From: Nitrospirota bacterium
GTDB lineage: Bacteria > Nitrospirota > Nitrospiria > Nitrospirales > Nitrospiraceae
NCBI GenBank assembly: GCA_016207025.1
Contig: JACQQM010000110.1
Coordinates: 1-55,292 of the forward strand
Length of the DNA stretch: 55,292 nucleotides
Direction: 5' to 3'
The translations under genes were made by a program, and so were the position numbers. Numbering within the stretch: position 1 is the first letter of the stretch; the number at the start of each line of letters is the position of its first letter. Under the pieces are notes generated by a model. That model saw nothing but the letters and a program-made list of their open reading frames with translations, had not been told where the DNA came from and did no database searches. Below are positions 15,848 through 24,871 of the stretch, piece after piece.

Positions 15848-16725
15848 TACGAGGACCCTTCGCACGGTTCAGGGACAATGACCTCAAGCGCCAGCCAGCC
15901 GTCACGCTCCCGCGAGGCGCGCACGACCCCACCCACCTCCAGGAACGCATCCGAGATGTCCGCCCGGCTTTCCGTGAGCATGCCCGAGAGCAACAGCCTG
16001 GCGCCGAGGTTGAGGTAGGGTGCAAATTCGTGAATCGAATCCAGGATGGTCTGCCGGTCCAGATTCGCCAGCACGATATCAAACCGCTCATTCTCTGTGG
16101 CCTGAAGATCCCGAAGCGTGGCGATTCGAAGCTCCAGTGCCGGGCCGAGTCCGTTTGCAGCCGCGTACTTCCGCGCGCACCCGATCGCGACCGGATCATG
16201 GTCAATCCCTATCACGGCCTTGGCCCCCAGCCGGAGGGCCACCATGGCCAGGATGCCGCTGCCGGTACAGACATCCAGCACCTGCTCGCCCCCTCGGATC
16301 AACTCTTCGAGCCATTCGATCAGCAACTGGGCGGCGGCATGATGGCCGGTCCCGAATGCCTGCGTGGGGTCAATAATGAGTTCTATCTCTCCCGGTTGTA
16401 ACTCTACATGCTCCCAGCTCGGTCTGACGATGATGCGCCGGCCGATCTTGAGCGGTTTGACCGACCGCGCCCAGAGCGCGTTGCAATCTCGTTCGGGAAG
16501 CATGTCAACGGTGATAGCCGGTCGATCCGATTCATTCCCCAGCTCCCTCAGCACTTGTTTCAGATCCTGCAGGGCATCCGGGTTCCACCGGTCGGCCGGC
16601 CAGTACAGATGTATGACGCCATTCTCCTGCCAGGCGCCGGTCGCGGCCGGATCGCTCAATATGCCGAGTAGCTCCCCTGAGTCTACGGAGGACTCGATCC
16701 GCACGTCGATCCAATCGTGTGCCAT
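15847..16725 (-). CDS. prmA: Ribosomal protein L11 methyltransferase (PrmA)
   Basis: PrmA trimethylates ribosomal protein L11. Visible features are the N-terminal ferredoxin-like domain with WARSVKPLKIGRRIIVRPSWE, the linker FGTGHHAAAQLLIEWLE, motif I VLDVCTGSGILAMVALRLGA and VIGIDHDPVAI. The motif IV region reads LANLDRQTI where NIL is usual. Length is about normal. I prefer the ATG at 16725 (MAHDWIDV), because the upstream in-frame ATG at 16752 lies in the terminal repeat of a MITE-like element. Confidence 0.85.
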   Translation of the reverse strand: MAHDWIDVRIESSVDSGELLGILSDPAATGAWQENGVIHLYWPADRWNPDALQDLKQVLRELGNESDRPAITVDMLPERDCNALWARSVKPLKIGRRIIVRPSWEHVELQPGEIELIIDPTQAFGTGHHAAAQLLIEWLEELIRGGEQVLDVCTGSGILAMVALRLGAKAVIGIDHDPVAIGCARKYAAANGLGPALELRIATLRDLQATENERFDIVLANLDRQTILDSIHEFAPYLNLGARLLLSGMLTESRADISDAFLEVGGVVRASRERDGWLALEVIVPEPCEGSS

Positions 16726-16742
16726 TGCGGTTGCCAACACGC

Positions 16743-16937
16743 TAACCCGCATTATTCACGAAGCGTGAACAATGCGCCCTACGGGCTTCGACTGCGGCCC
16801 CATCGGAACAGGGCCTCCGCTCAGGGTTAGCCCTGAGCAGGTGCGAAGCACCGTGTCGAAGTCTGCCAGCAAGCAAGGGGCTTGCTGGCAGACGGTTATG
16901 AATGAAAGCGAAAGCTTTCATGAATAATCCGGGCTAA
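16743..16937. mobile_element. MITE-like structured element, about 195 bp
   Basis: The ends are inverted repeats: TAACCCGCATTATTCACGAA on the left and TAGCCCGGATTATTCATGAA on the right (17 of 20 match), both bounded by TA. Inside are a perfect 14-bp stem (GTCTGCCAGCAAGC with a 5-base loop), CTCAGGG/CCCTGAG, GGTGC/GCACC and ATGAAAGC-GAAA-GCTTTCAT, the first pairs enclosed by CTTCGAC/GTCGAAG. There is no ORF. The TA boundaries suggest an IS630/Tc1-type non-autonomous element, but the family is inferred. Confidence 0.7.
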
Positions 16938-17163
16938 GGGGCAGGTAAGTTCATATGCGAAAAGTTCGCCACCAAGCAGTACGGACAAGGGCCTAGCGGC
17001 ACGGTATCTTAACAGGCTGGAATGGCCGATGCATCCGTACCGGCTAGGCTCCCGGTCGACACGACCCGCAACAAGTCAAAGGGATAGATTGTGTCGTTGT
17101 CTTTGCAACATCGAAGACAATCGTGCAAGTCGGCAGCCGTTGTGTCAGGGCATAGCCTGTTAC

Positions 17164-17192
17164 TTGACAGGCAGAGAGTGGACTGCTAGTTT
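17164..17192 (+). promoter_or_regulatory. Possible promoter of the DUF3015 gene
   Basis: A perfect TTGACA is followed after 17 bases by TAGTTT, a weak -10. It is about 60 bases before the ATG at 17255. The rest of the stretch from 16938 to 17254 shows no gene. Confidence 0.35.
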
Positions 17193-17254
17193 TCTCGCAG
17201 AGGATAGTACCCGCACAAGGGTCATCAGACCGACCCGAGCCAGGAGGTAGGACC

Positions 17255-17692
17255 ATGAGAATCCCCGGACGGCATGTGTGGTATCTGCTCCCGATCGTGG
17301 CGCTTTTGTTTGGGCTCTCAGCTTGCACATTCAAGGCCTCCACCAAGGCCGTCACCGACGTGTTTACGGATTTTTCATCGAGCACATCGGGGAAATCCTG
17401 GGTGACGCCGGACGGGCTCGTGAAGGAGAATCACCGGGTCACGGTCTTCACGACCGAAACCTTTGAAAATTTGAAACAAGACATGGCCCAAGGTCAGGGG
17501 GAATACCTTGCATCGCTGGGGTCCCTCCTGGGCGTCACAAGGGATCGGGAGGTGGAGTTCTCCACCTTTGCGCAGGACAGGTACCTGACTCTGATTCTTT
17601 CAGAGAGCACCTCGCCGCAAGAGATGCTGGTCGCCTTGTATCACGAGCTGTCAGCCAGTCCGACTCTCCGCGACACGGTCGTCGGGGACTGA
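17255..17692 (+). CDS. DUF3015-type lipoprotein, 145 aa
   Basis: The signal peptide ends in the lipobox LSAC (Cys at about residue 24), so this is a lipoprotein. The mature part contains TTETFENLKQDMAQGQGEYLASLGSLLGVTRDREVEFSTFAQDRY, the core of DUF3015, a periplasmic family of unknown function. AGGAGGTAGGACC precedes the ATG. It stands alone, converging on lhr 37 bases downstream. Confidence 0.75.
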   Translation: MRIPGRHVWYLLPIVALLFGLSACTFKASTKAVTDVFTDFSSSTSGKSWVTPDGLVKENHRVTVFTTETFENLKQDMAQGQGEYLASLGSLLGVTRDREVEFSTFAQDRYLTLILSESTSPQEMLVALYHELSASPTLRDTVVGD

Positions 17693-17729
17693 CTTCAGCG
17701 AGCCGCTTTCACCCAGGCCGGGCCCGCGA

Positions 17730-20700
17730 TCAAGACCACCTGTAATGAACCAAAATCGCTGACCGCGTGTCTAGGGGGACCGGTTCGCGAATCGAACCCG
17801 AACGGATCGGGACGCCGTCGCGGTAGACCACGTAGTTGCTTGGGACGGCCGGCACGCGGGGGCCCGGCAGGATGATGCCGACCAGATTCAGGGGGTCGGC
17901 GCCCGAGATCTTGATCTCCTGAGACGTCCTCGCGTCGGCCCCGGCCCGCCGCATCGCCCGCAGGGACTCGAGCGCTTCCGGCAGCGCGAACTGCTCCCCG
18001 GTGAAGCCGGCCACGAAGCGCCCGCCCCGAATTTCGCCCCGCGACTCCAAGCGCCGGTACTGGACCAGGAGATCCCGCCAGGCGAGGCTCAGCGACTCGC
18101 GGCCGAGCAGATCGCGAAACACCACGCCATAGCGGCGGAGGAGCTGACGCGCGACCTGCTCCACAGAGCTGATGGCTAATGGCTGCCCGCCTTCGCCGTA
18201 GGCTTCGGCGGGTCCGCCAGAGCGCGTCGTGCGCGCGTCGGCGGAATGGCTGACCGCTTGGCGGAGCAACGTCCAGCGGCCTGCGCTGTGACGGGGACGC
18301 CTGGCGCGCTCGCGGCCCTCGGCGCGCCGGCGGCGCGGGTCCAGCAAGGCGCGCAGGTTATCGAACCCGTCCGCTGTGACCAGCCCGGCTGCAGCCAACT
18401 CCCACAGCCCGTCCTCCACCTGAGACTGAAGGTGCCCCGTGCCCTTGACCAGGTCGGCGAAGAAGCTCGCCCCGCGCGCCCGCAAGTAGCGAACAAGATC
18501 CTGGGCGATCGGGCTCAACGCCGTCATTCGATCAAGTCCAGCAACACCGGCCTCCTCGCCGAACACGTTCAGCAGCCACTCGGCGTCTTCCCGGGGAAAC
18601 ACGCTGATCGGGGCGACGCTGGTCGGAAGAATCCGACGTGGCCGACCGGCACTGAGTTCGCTGCTCATCTGCGCGTCGAGGCGAGGATGCGGGGTGAGTC
18701 GGCCCCACGTCACGGCGCCGCTGAGGCAAAGTCGATCCAACAGGTCGGGCGCGTACTTCGACATGCGAAGCGGCAGCAGATACCGCTCCCAAGCCGAAGC
18801 GGCGGCCTCGAAACCGGCCAGTTGACGGGTGATTTCGAGCAAGCCGGCCTCGCCGTGCAACCGTGATCCGGACGCGACATGCTGCCAATGAAACAGAAAC
18901 CGCATGAAGTCCGCCGCCGTCACCGGCTCGATTTCCCGCCGGAGCGTCCCGATGGTGAGGCGATGGATGCGGGCCAGGAGCCGGCGGTCGCACCACTCCG
19001 GCAACGGAACTGATGGCTGATGGCTGATGGCTGATGGCTGGACTGGTCGGAACGACCCGCGGAGAACTTGGCCTTCCGCTTCAAGCTGGAGCAGGCTTTG
19101 GGAGACCGCCTCGGTCGGCAAGTGGAGTTTTAGCGCCAGTTCCTCGGCAGTGGTCGGCCCCGTGCTTTCCATCCAGCCTTGGACGATGGCCATAGTGGCG
19201 TCCTCACGTTCGGGGAACGCCGCCGTTTCGACCGACCCGACCGGCGGAGCGCACTCGATAGCAGGGAACACGGCCCGAACTGTGGCCAGGCGCTCAGCCG
19301 CAATCCAGCCTCTTACGAAGCTGGGCGCGGGGCGCGGGGCGCGGGGCGAAGGGTGCAGGGTGACCACAGTAGCCCGACCGGACTGGCTCAAGGCCGGGAG
19401 GTAGGCGGCCCATTGCTTCCCCTGATCTTCCGGCACCCAGATCAGCGTGAGCAACGCATCATGGAGTTCATCCGGGTCTCGGACCACCGGCCAGGCTTCT
19501 TCCGCCACTTCGGCTATGGCCTCGGGCGATAGCGCGCCGACATTGCCGGCGAGCTCGGGCGGCAGGCTCCGGCGCATCTCCACCGCGCGCGCCCGGCGTT
19601 CCTCAAGCGGCGCGTCATCGAGGTAGGCATATGGATTCGCGTTCAAGATCTCGTGGCAGAACGGCGATGGCACGGTCGTGTCCACCGCGAGGCACTCGAT
19701 GTCTCCCTGCTCGATCCGTTGCAACAACGCCACGAGTCCTTCTACATCCATCGCCTCGGTGAAACAGTCGCGAATGGTTTCCTTGACCAGCGGATGATCC
19801 GGTATGTCCAGCGCCCCTTGTTCGTCCCGATGATTGTCCTGGCAGGCTGTCGCCGCCGGGAAGACCGACGTCAGCAGATCTTCCGCGCGCATCCGTTGAA
19901 TCTGGGGAGGCACGCGCCGCCCGTTGGCAAACCGTAGCAGGGCAAGCGCACGCGAGGCATTCCAGCGCCAGCGAGTGGCAAACATGGGCGCGGCCAGGAT
20001 GGCCTGGGTCAGCACTTCCCGCAAAGTCTCTGAGAGCAGGAACGCAAAGACCGCAATCAGCGGAAAGCTGTGCCGCTCGCCCAGCGAGATGACGATCCCC
20101 TCGTCCGTGGCGGCCGCTTGGAGTTCGTAGTCGAACGTCACACAGAACCGCTTGCGAAGCGCCATCCCCCAGGCGCGGTTGAGGCGGCCGCCGAACGGCG
20201 CATGCAGGACCAGTTGCATCCCGCCGCCTTCGTCAAAGAACCGCTCCGCGATGATGGTCTGCTGAGTCGGCACTGCCCCCAGGATCGCCCGGCCGGCCGC
20301 CACATACGCCGTGGCCTGCTCGGCGCCTCGACGGTCCAGCCCGCACTCGGCCTGCAACCAGTCAATCACAGTGGAAGGGGGCCCCGCAGACGCCCCTCCC
20401 ACACCCACCTCAGTGGAAGGGGGCCCATCACCCGTTGCACCCCACACCCGTTGCACGCAGCCAGGCAACGGGTCCCCGGCAACGGGTCCCCGCGCCCCTC
20501 CCACACCCACCTCAGTGGAAGGGGGCCCCGCCGGCTCATTGAGATTTGGCAGACGTTGATCCACTTCAGCTCGGATCGCAGCGACTTCCGCCGAGAGCTC
20601 GGCCGTGCGCGACGGGGCCTCGCCACGCCAGAAGGGAATGGTCGGAGGGGCTCCATGAGCATCCTCCACCCGGACCTTCCCGGTCTCGACCCCGCGAATG

Positions 20701-22442
20701 CGCCAGGACGAGTTGCCCAGCAGAATGATGTCCCCGGCCAGACTTTCCACCGCAAAGTCCTCGTCCACCGAGCCGACCAGGGTGCCGTCCGGCTCCGCAA
20801 TGACGGCGTAGTTGGCCGTGTCCGGGATCGCCCCGCCCGAGGTAATTGCCGCCAGGCGAGCCCCCCGACGCGCGCGGATGCGCCGGTTGATCCGGTCGTG
20901 ATGCAGGTAGACGCGCCCCCGTCCACGGCGTGTGCTCATGCCGTCTGCCAGCATCCGCACCACTGCATCAAAATCCCGCCGGTCCAGATCGCGGTAAGGG
21001 TACGCCCGACGGCACAGGGCATACAGGTCATCCTCTTGCCACTCCTGGGTGGCGGTCGCCGCTACGACCTGCTGCGCCAGGATGTCCAACGGCGCAGGCG
21101 GCACCTCGATGCGATCGAGCGTCCCGGCCCGGATCGCTCGAACCAGCGCCGCGCATTCGATCAGCTCGTCCCGGGTGGTCGCAAAGAGGCGTCCTTTCGG
21201 CATCGCGCCGACCCAGTGACCGGACCGCCCGATTCGCTGCAGGCAGACGGCGATCGACCGAGGCGAGCCGATCTGGCACACCAAATCCACCGTCCCCACG
21301 TCAATGCCCAGTTCCAGCGAGGCGGTTGCCACGACCACGCGGGTCTGTCCCCGCTTGAGCCGGTCTTCGGCCGACAGGCGGATCTGCCTGGACAGGCTGC
21401 CGTGGTGGGCCGCCACTGCCTGCTCTCCAAGACGCTCGCCCAGATGATGCGCCACCCGTTCGGCCAGCCGTCGGGTGTTTACGAACACCAGGGTGGAGCG
21501 ATGCTCGCGGGCCAGGTCGGCCACCCGATCGTAGAGCTCGCTCCAGATCGCGTTCGTGGCCACGGCCCCCAACTCGTCTCTGGGAACCTCCACCGCCAAG
21601 TCCATCTGGCGACGGTGACCAACGTCAATGATCCGGCAGGGCGGAGTTGCCTGATCGGGAGGAGGCGTCGCAGAGGTAAGACCTGGCCGGCTCACCGTCT
21701 CATCACCCGTTGCACGAAGCCCAGCAACGGGTCCCCGGTCCGCAAACTTGCCGCCGGGTACCTGCTTGGCGGGTGTTCCTCGCGGCGCGGACCCCACCAG
21801 AAACCGCGCAATCGTCTCGATCGGCCGTTGGGTTGCCGAGAGGCCGATCCGAACCGGTCTCGAGAGGGTGATCGCCGCCAGCCGTTCGAGGGACAGCGCC
21901 AGATGTGCGCCGCGCTTGTTCGACGCCACGGCGTGGATTTCATCCACGATCACGGTCCGGACGTCGCGCAGGATCTGGAGGCTTTTCTGGGCCGTCAGAA
22001 GGAGATAGAGCGATTCCGGGGTCGTGATCAGGATGTGGGGCGGCCGACGGAGCATCTGTTGTCGGTCACGGGCCGGCGTGTCGCCGGTGCGGACCGTCAC
22101 GCGAATCTCCGGCATCAGCAGCCCGGCCGCCAGCGCCGCATCCGCGATCTCGCCTAAGGGCTGTTGCAGGTTCTTCTGAACGTCGTTGCTGAGCGCCTTC
22201 AGCGGCGAGACATACAACACCTGCGTACGGTCCTCCAGCTCACCCGCGAGCGCCTGTTTGAAGAGAGCATCCACGCAGGACAGGAAGGCCGCGAGCGTCT
22301 TGCCTGACCCGGTCGGGGCGGCAATCAGCACATTGGCTCCCGACGCGATCGCGGGCCAGCTCCGGGCCTGGACCTCAGTGGGCGAGCCAAAGCGCTCCTG
22401 AAACCATCTCGCAATGATCGGATGAAAGAGGAACTCGTCCAT
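17730..22442 (-). CDS. lhr: Long Lhr-type DEAD/DEAH helicase, 1570 aa
   Basis: Lhr is a superfamily 2 3'-5' DNA/RNA helicase linked to repair. The protein has Walker A APTGSGKT (residues 42-49), DEIH (about 167), SAT (about 202), then the second RecA domain (FVNTRRLAERVAHHLGERLG, then IGRSGHWVG), the winged-helix and beta-barrel Lhr core, and a long C-terminal extension as in E. coli Lhr (1538 aa). Two linkers carry repeat-derived insertions of about 50 residues: one after FLVG (about residue 215) and one at about residues 640-695 (GPPSTEVGVGG twice). A heptad repeat encodes QPSAISHQPS. The frame is intact throughout, so it is probably functional. Confidence 0.92.
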   Translation of the reverse strand: MDEFLFHPIIARWFQERFGSPTEVQARSWPAIASGANVLIAAPTGSGKTLAAFLSCVDALFKQALAGELEDRTQVLYVSPLKALSNDVQKNLQQPLGEIADAALAAGLLMPEIRVTVRTGDTPARDRQQMLRRPPHILITTPESLYLLLTAQKSLQILRDVRTVIVDEIHAVASNKRGAHLALSLERLAAITLSRPVRIGLSATQRPIETIARFLVGSAPRGTPAKQVPGGKFADRGPVAGLRATGDETVSRPGLTSATPPPDQATPPCRIIDVGHRRQMDLAVEVPRDELGAVATNAIWSELYDRVADLAREHRSTLVFVNTRRLAERVAHHLGERLGEQAVAAHHGSLSRQIRLSAEDRLKRGQTRVVVATASLELGIDVGTVDLVCQIGSPRSIAVCLQRIGRSGHWVGAMPKGRLFATTRDELIECAALVRAIRAGTLDRIEVPPAPLDILAQQVVAATATQEWQEDDLYALCRRAYPYRDLDRRDFDAVVRMLADGMSTRRGRGRVYLHHDRINRRIRARRGARLAAITSGGAIPDTANYAVIAEPDGTLVGSVDEDFAVESLAGDIILLGNSSWRIRGVETGKVRVEDAHGAPPTIPFWRGEAPSRTAELSAEVAAIRAEVDQRLPNLNEPAGPPSTEVGVGGARGPVAGDPLPGCVQRVWGATGDGPPSTEVGVGGASAGPPSTVIDWLQAECGLDRRGAEQATAYVAAGRAILGAVPTQQTIIAERFFDEGGGMQLVLHAPFGGRLNRAWGMALRKRFCVTFDYELQAAATDEGIVISLGERHSFPLIAVFAFLLSETLREVLTQAILAAPMFATRWRWNASRALALLRFANGRRVPPQIQRMRAEDLLTSVFPAATACQDNHRDEQGALDIPDHPLVKETIRDCFTEAMDVEGLVALLQRIEQGDIECLAVDTTVPSPFCHEILNANPYAYLDDAPLEERRARAVEMRRSLPPELAGNVGALSPEAIAEVAEEAWPVVRDPDELHDALLTLIWVPEDQGKQWAAYLPALSQSGRATVVTLHPSPRAPRPAPSFVRGWIAAERLATVRAVFPAIECAPPVGSVETAAFPEREDATMAIVQGWMESTGPTTAEELALKLHLPTEAVSQSLLQLEAEGQVLRGSFRPVQPSAISHQPSVPLPEWCDRRLLARIHRLTIGTLRREIEPVTAADFMRFLFHWQHVASGSRLHGEAGLLEITRQLAGFEAAASAWERYLLPLRMSKYAPDLLDRLCLSGAVTWGRLTPHPRLDAQMSSELSAGRPRRILPTSVAPISVFPREDAEWLLNVFGEEAGVAGLDRMTALSPIAQDLVRYLRARGASFFADLVKGTGHLQSQVEDGLWELAAAGLVTADGFDNLRALLDPRRRRAEGRERARRPRHSAGRWTLLRQAVSHSADARTTRSGGPAEAYGEGGQPLAISSVEQVARQLLRRYGVVFRDLLGRESLSLAWRDLLVQYRRLESRGEIRGGRFVAGFTGEQFALPEALESLRAMRRAGADARTSQEIKISGADPLNLVGIILPGPRVPAVPSNYVVYRDGVPIRSGSIREPVPLDTRSAILVHYRWS
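19010..19037. repeat. Heptad tract inside lhr (CTGATGG x4)
   Basis: Four exact CTGATGG units followed by CTGG. A shorter related tract (CTGATGG CTAATGG) lies near 18168, also in lhr. The units are translated within an inter-domain linker. Confidence 0.7.
20369..20528. repeat. Repeat cluster inside lhr coding sequence
   Basis: Two exact 35-bp copies of GCCCCTCCCACACCCACC followed by TCAGTGGAAGGGGGCCC (20392-20426 and 20494-20528), plus a partial third at 20369-20385. They flank a palindromic segment in which CCCGTTGC occurs twice, followed by GCAACGGG twice (20426-20491). The reading frame stays open. Confidence 0.85.
21701..21738. repeat. Second copy of the CCCGTTGC/GCAACGGG palindrome in lhr
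   Basis: CATCACCCGTTGCACGAAGC followed by CCAGCAACGGGTCCCCGG. It shares CATCACCCGTTGCAC, an AGCC centre and GCAACGGGTCCCCGG with the cluster at 20426. It lies in a linker near the end of the first RecA domain. Confidence 0.8.
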
Positions 22443-22550
22443 GAGGACGGCATCTTAGAGCGAATTTTCTCGTTGTCAACAGCCACTACCCTTCGCCCAT
22501 TCAATGTCACATGCCTGATTTTTACGACCGGCCTAAACTGCGTTCGCAAT

Positions 22551-22579
22551 TTGCACGCAAACACTTCGTAGGGTATAGT
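22551..22579 (+). promoter_or_regulatory. Sigma70-type promoter of the hybrid kinase
   Basis: TTGCAC, exactly 17 bases, then TATAGT. Its position upstream of 22649 but inside the track ORF argues that translation begins at the ATG at 22649, not at 22511. Confidence 0.55.
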
Positions 22580-22648
22580 TTTGAGTCGGACGTGCAACGG
22601 GGAACCACCGAGTCAGCCCCTCCAGAGGACGAGAGTCTCTCACAGATC

Positions 22649-24799
22649 ATGGGCAGAGCGAACAAACCAGGGGGGAAGAAGCGGCCCAAGGCATCACGGG
22701 GCAGGTCCGCGCTTAAGCATTCCGACGAACAGTTCCAGCGGGCGCAGGAGGCGTCCCGCGAATCGGAAGAGCGGCTGGCGAAGATCAACGAGTGCTTCTT
22801 ACATTTCGGAACCAACCCGGACGAGAATATCAATCGCCTGACGGCATTGTGCGGCGAACTCTTGGGGGCCACCTGCGCCCTGTACAGCCGCCTGTATGGT
22901 GACATGCTCTGCTCGCTGGGGCAATGGCACACCCCTCCGGGCTTCAACCCGGTGGAGAAACCCGAAGGGCACCTCTGTTATGACATCATTCAGAGAAGCG
23001 AGGATCGCTTACTGGTGGTGCGCAATTTGCCCCAGACTCCCTATGCCCAGACCGACCCCACTGTCACGCGCTGTCAACTGCAGACGTATATCGGGCAAGC
23101 CGTCAAATGCGGTGGCACCGCCGTCGGCTCTCTGTACACCATGTTTCGACGCGATTTCGTCCCTTCCGAGGCGGACGAGAAGCTTATGGGGCTTCTCGCC
23201 TCGGCCATCAGCGTGGAGGAAGAACGGAAGGCGGCTCTCGAGACGCTGCGCCGGAGCGAAGAGAAGTTCCGACAGCTGGTTGAAACGACCAGAGATTGGG
23301 TTTGGGAAGTGAACGAGGACGCGGTGTACACCTACGCCAGCCCGAGAATCCACCAGATTCTGGGGTATGCGCCCGAAGAAGTCCTGGGCAAAACCCCCTT
23401 TGACCTGATGCCTCCCGAGGAAGCCCAGCGAGTGGCCGAAATCTTCCACCACATTGCGGACGCGCGGCAGCCGTTCTTGCTCCTCGAAAACACGACCCGT
23501 CACCGAGATGGTCACCTGGTCGTCCTTGAAATCAGCGGCGCCCCGATTTTCGATGACCAGGGCGTATTTCGAGGCTATCGCGGCATCGCTCGCGACATCA
23601 CCGAGCGCAAGCGCGCGGAAGAGGCATTCCGGCGAAGCGAAGAACAGCTGCGCCATTCCCAGAAGATGGAAGCGATAGGACGGCTGTCAAGCGGCATCGC
23701 CCATGATTTCAGCAACCTGCTGATGGCCATCACGGGATACTGCGATATGCTGCTGGCTCGGCTTGGGCAAGCCGATCCGTTGCGGGAGCCCGTCCAGGAA
23801 ATCAAGAAGATCAGCGAAAGCGGGAGCGAGCTGAACCGCCAGCTTCTGGTCTTCAGTCGTAAGCAGGCGCAGCAGCCGGTCGAGTTAAACTTGAATAGTG
23901 TGGTCTCCCCGATGTCCAAAATGCTCCGCCGCCTGATCGGCGAGCATATCGAGTTGGTCACCACACTTGACCCGTCCTTGGAATGGGTCAAGGCGGATCG
24001 AGGACAGCTTGAGCAGGTCATCGTGAATCTGGCCGTCAATGCCCGTGACGCGATGCCCGAGGCCGGCACGCTCACCATCGAAACCGCAAATGTCGACCTG
24101 GATCAGTCCGCCGCTGAGGAACTCCTGTTCACCAAAGATGGACGCTGCGTGATGCTGGCCGTGCATGACACCGGGGTCGGGATGGATCCCGAGACGCAGA
24201 CGCATTGCTTCGAGCCGTTCTTCACCACCAAAGGGCAGGAGAAGGGAACAGGTCTCGGGTTGTCCACCGTCTACGGCATCGTGAAACAGCACGGCGGACA
24301 TATCGAAGTGTTCAGCGGAGTCGGACGGGGGACGGTGTTCAAAATTTACCTGCCGCGGATCGACGCGCCGGTGGAGACCGCCCCGGCCGCCGAGGCCCCT
24401 GTCCCGACGGCCTCCGGATCGGAGACGATTCTGTTGGCCGAAGATGAACGGATCATCCGAGGACTGGTACGCGGCATGCTGAAAATGCGCGGCTATACGG
24501 TGCTGGAGGCGAGTCAGAGCCAGGAGGCGTTGAGGATCTGCGAGGAACACCCGGGCCCCATCCATCTGCTGCTGACCGACGTCGTGATGCCCGGAATGAA
24601 CGGGCGTGAGCTGGCTGAGCGGGTGGTGAGCTTGCGGTCCAATACGCGCGTGCTCTACATTTCGGGCTACTCGTACGACACCATCTTCCAACACGGCGTG
24701 TTCGAACCAGGGGTCGCCTTTCTCCAGAAGCCCTTTTCGCCTGAGGCGCTGCTCCGGAAAATCCAGGAAGTTCTGACCGCCGCCCCGCAAGGGTCGTGA
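22649..24799 (+). CDS. GAF-PAS hybrid sensor histidine kinase, 716 aa
   Basis: This soluble sensor has the order GAF (about residues 41-194), PAS with PAC tail ending YRGIARDITERKRAEE (about 200-328), HisKA with phospho-acceptor His in IAHDFSNLL (about 351), HATPase with N-box [11 protein letters not shown] (about 460) and [18 protein letters not shown], and a C-terminal receiver with Asp in LLLTDVVMPG (about 643). No TM segment is visible, so the signal is cytoplasmic. An internal promoter supports the 22649 start. No DNA-binding partner is adjacent. It is divergent from lhr. Confidence 0.92.
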   Translation: MGRANKPGGKKRPKASRGRSALKHSDEQFQRAQEASRESEERLAKINECFLHFGTNPDENINRLTALCGELLGATCALYSRLYGDMLCSLGQWHTPPGFNPVEKPEGHLCYDIIQRSEDRLLVVRNLPQTPYAQTDPTVTRCQLQTYIGQAVKCGGTAVGSLYTMFRRDFVPSEADEKLMGLLASAISVEEERKAALETLRRSEEKFRQLVETTRDWVWEVNEDAVYTYASPRIHQILGYAPEEVLGKTPFDLMPPEEAQRVAEIFHHIADARQPFLLLENTTRHRDGHLVVLEISGAPIFDDQGVFRGYRGIARDITERKRAEEAFRRSEEQLRHSQKMEAIGRLSSGIAHDFSNLLMAITGYCDMLLARLGQADPLREPVQEIKKISESGSELNRQLLVFSRKQAQQPVELNLNSVVSPMSKMLRRLIGEHIELVTTLDPSLEWVKADRGQLEQVIVNLAVNARDAMPEAGTLTIETANVDLDQSAAEELLFTKDGRCVMLAVHDTGVGMDPETQTHCFEPFFTTKGQEKGTGLGLSTVYGIVKQHGGHIEVFSGVGRGTVFKIYLPRIDAPVETAPAAEAPVPTASGSETILLAEDERIIRGLVRGMLKMRGYTVLEASQSQEALRICEEHPGPIHLLLTDVVMPGMNGRELAERVVSLRSNTRVLYISGYSYDTIFQHGVFEPGVAFLQKPFSPEALLRKIQEVLTAAPQGS

Positions 24800-24815
24800 C
24801 GTTTCCTCTTCCTCC

Positions 24816-24842
24816 GACCGGCCACAGACCCGGTCTTCTGTT
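24816..24842. terminator. Possible terminator between convergent genes
   Basis: GACCGG/CCGGTC forms a 6-bp stem with an 8-base loop, followed by TTCTGTT. It sits between the kinase and the CPBP gene. The tail is only moderately T-rich. Confidence 0.3.
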
Positions 24843-24871
24843 CCAGAAGCTGGGGCCTTCTTCAGCACCCG

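Noticed and set aside
20070-22157. 695-aa plus-strand ORF opposite lhr
   Set aside because: Antisense shadow of the Lhr helicase; Arg/Pro/His-rich and without family patterns.
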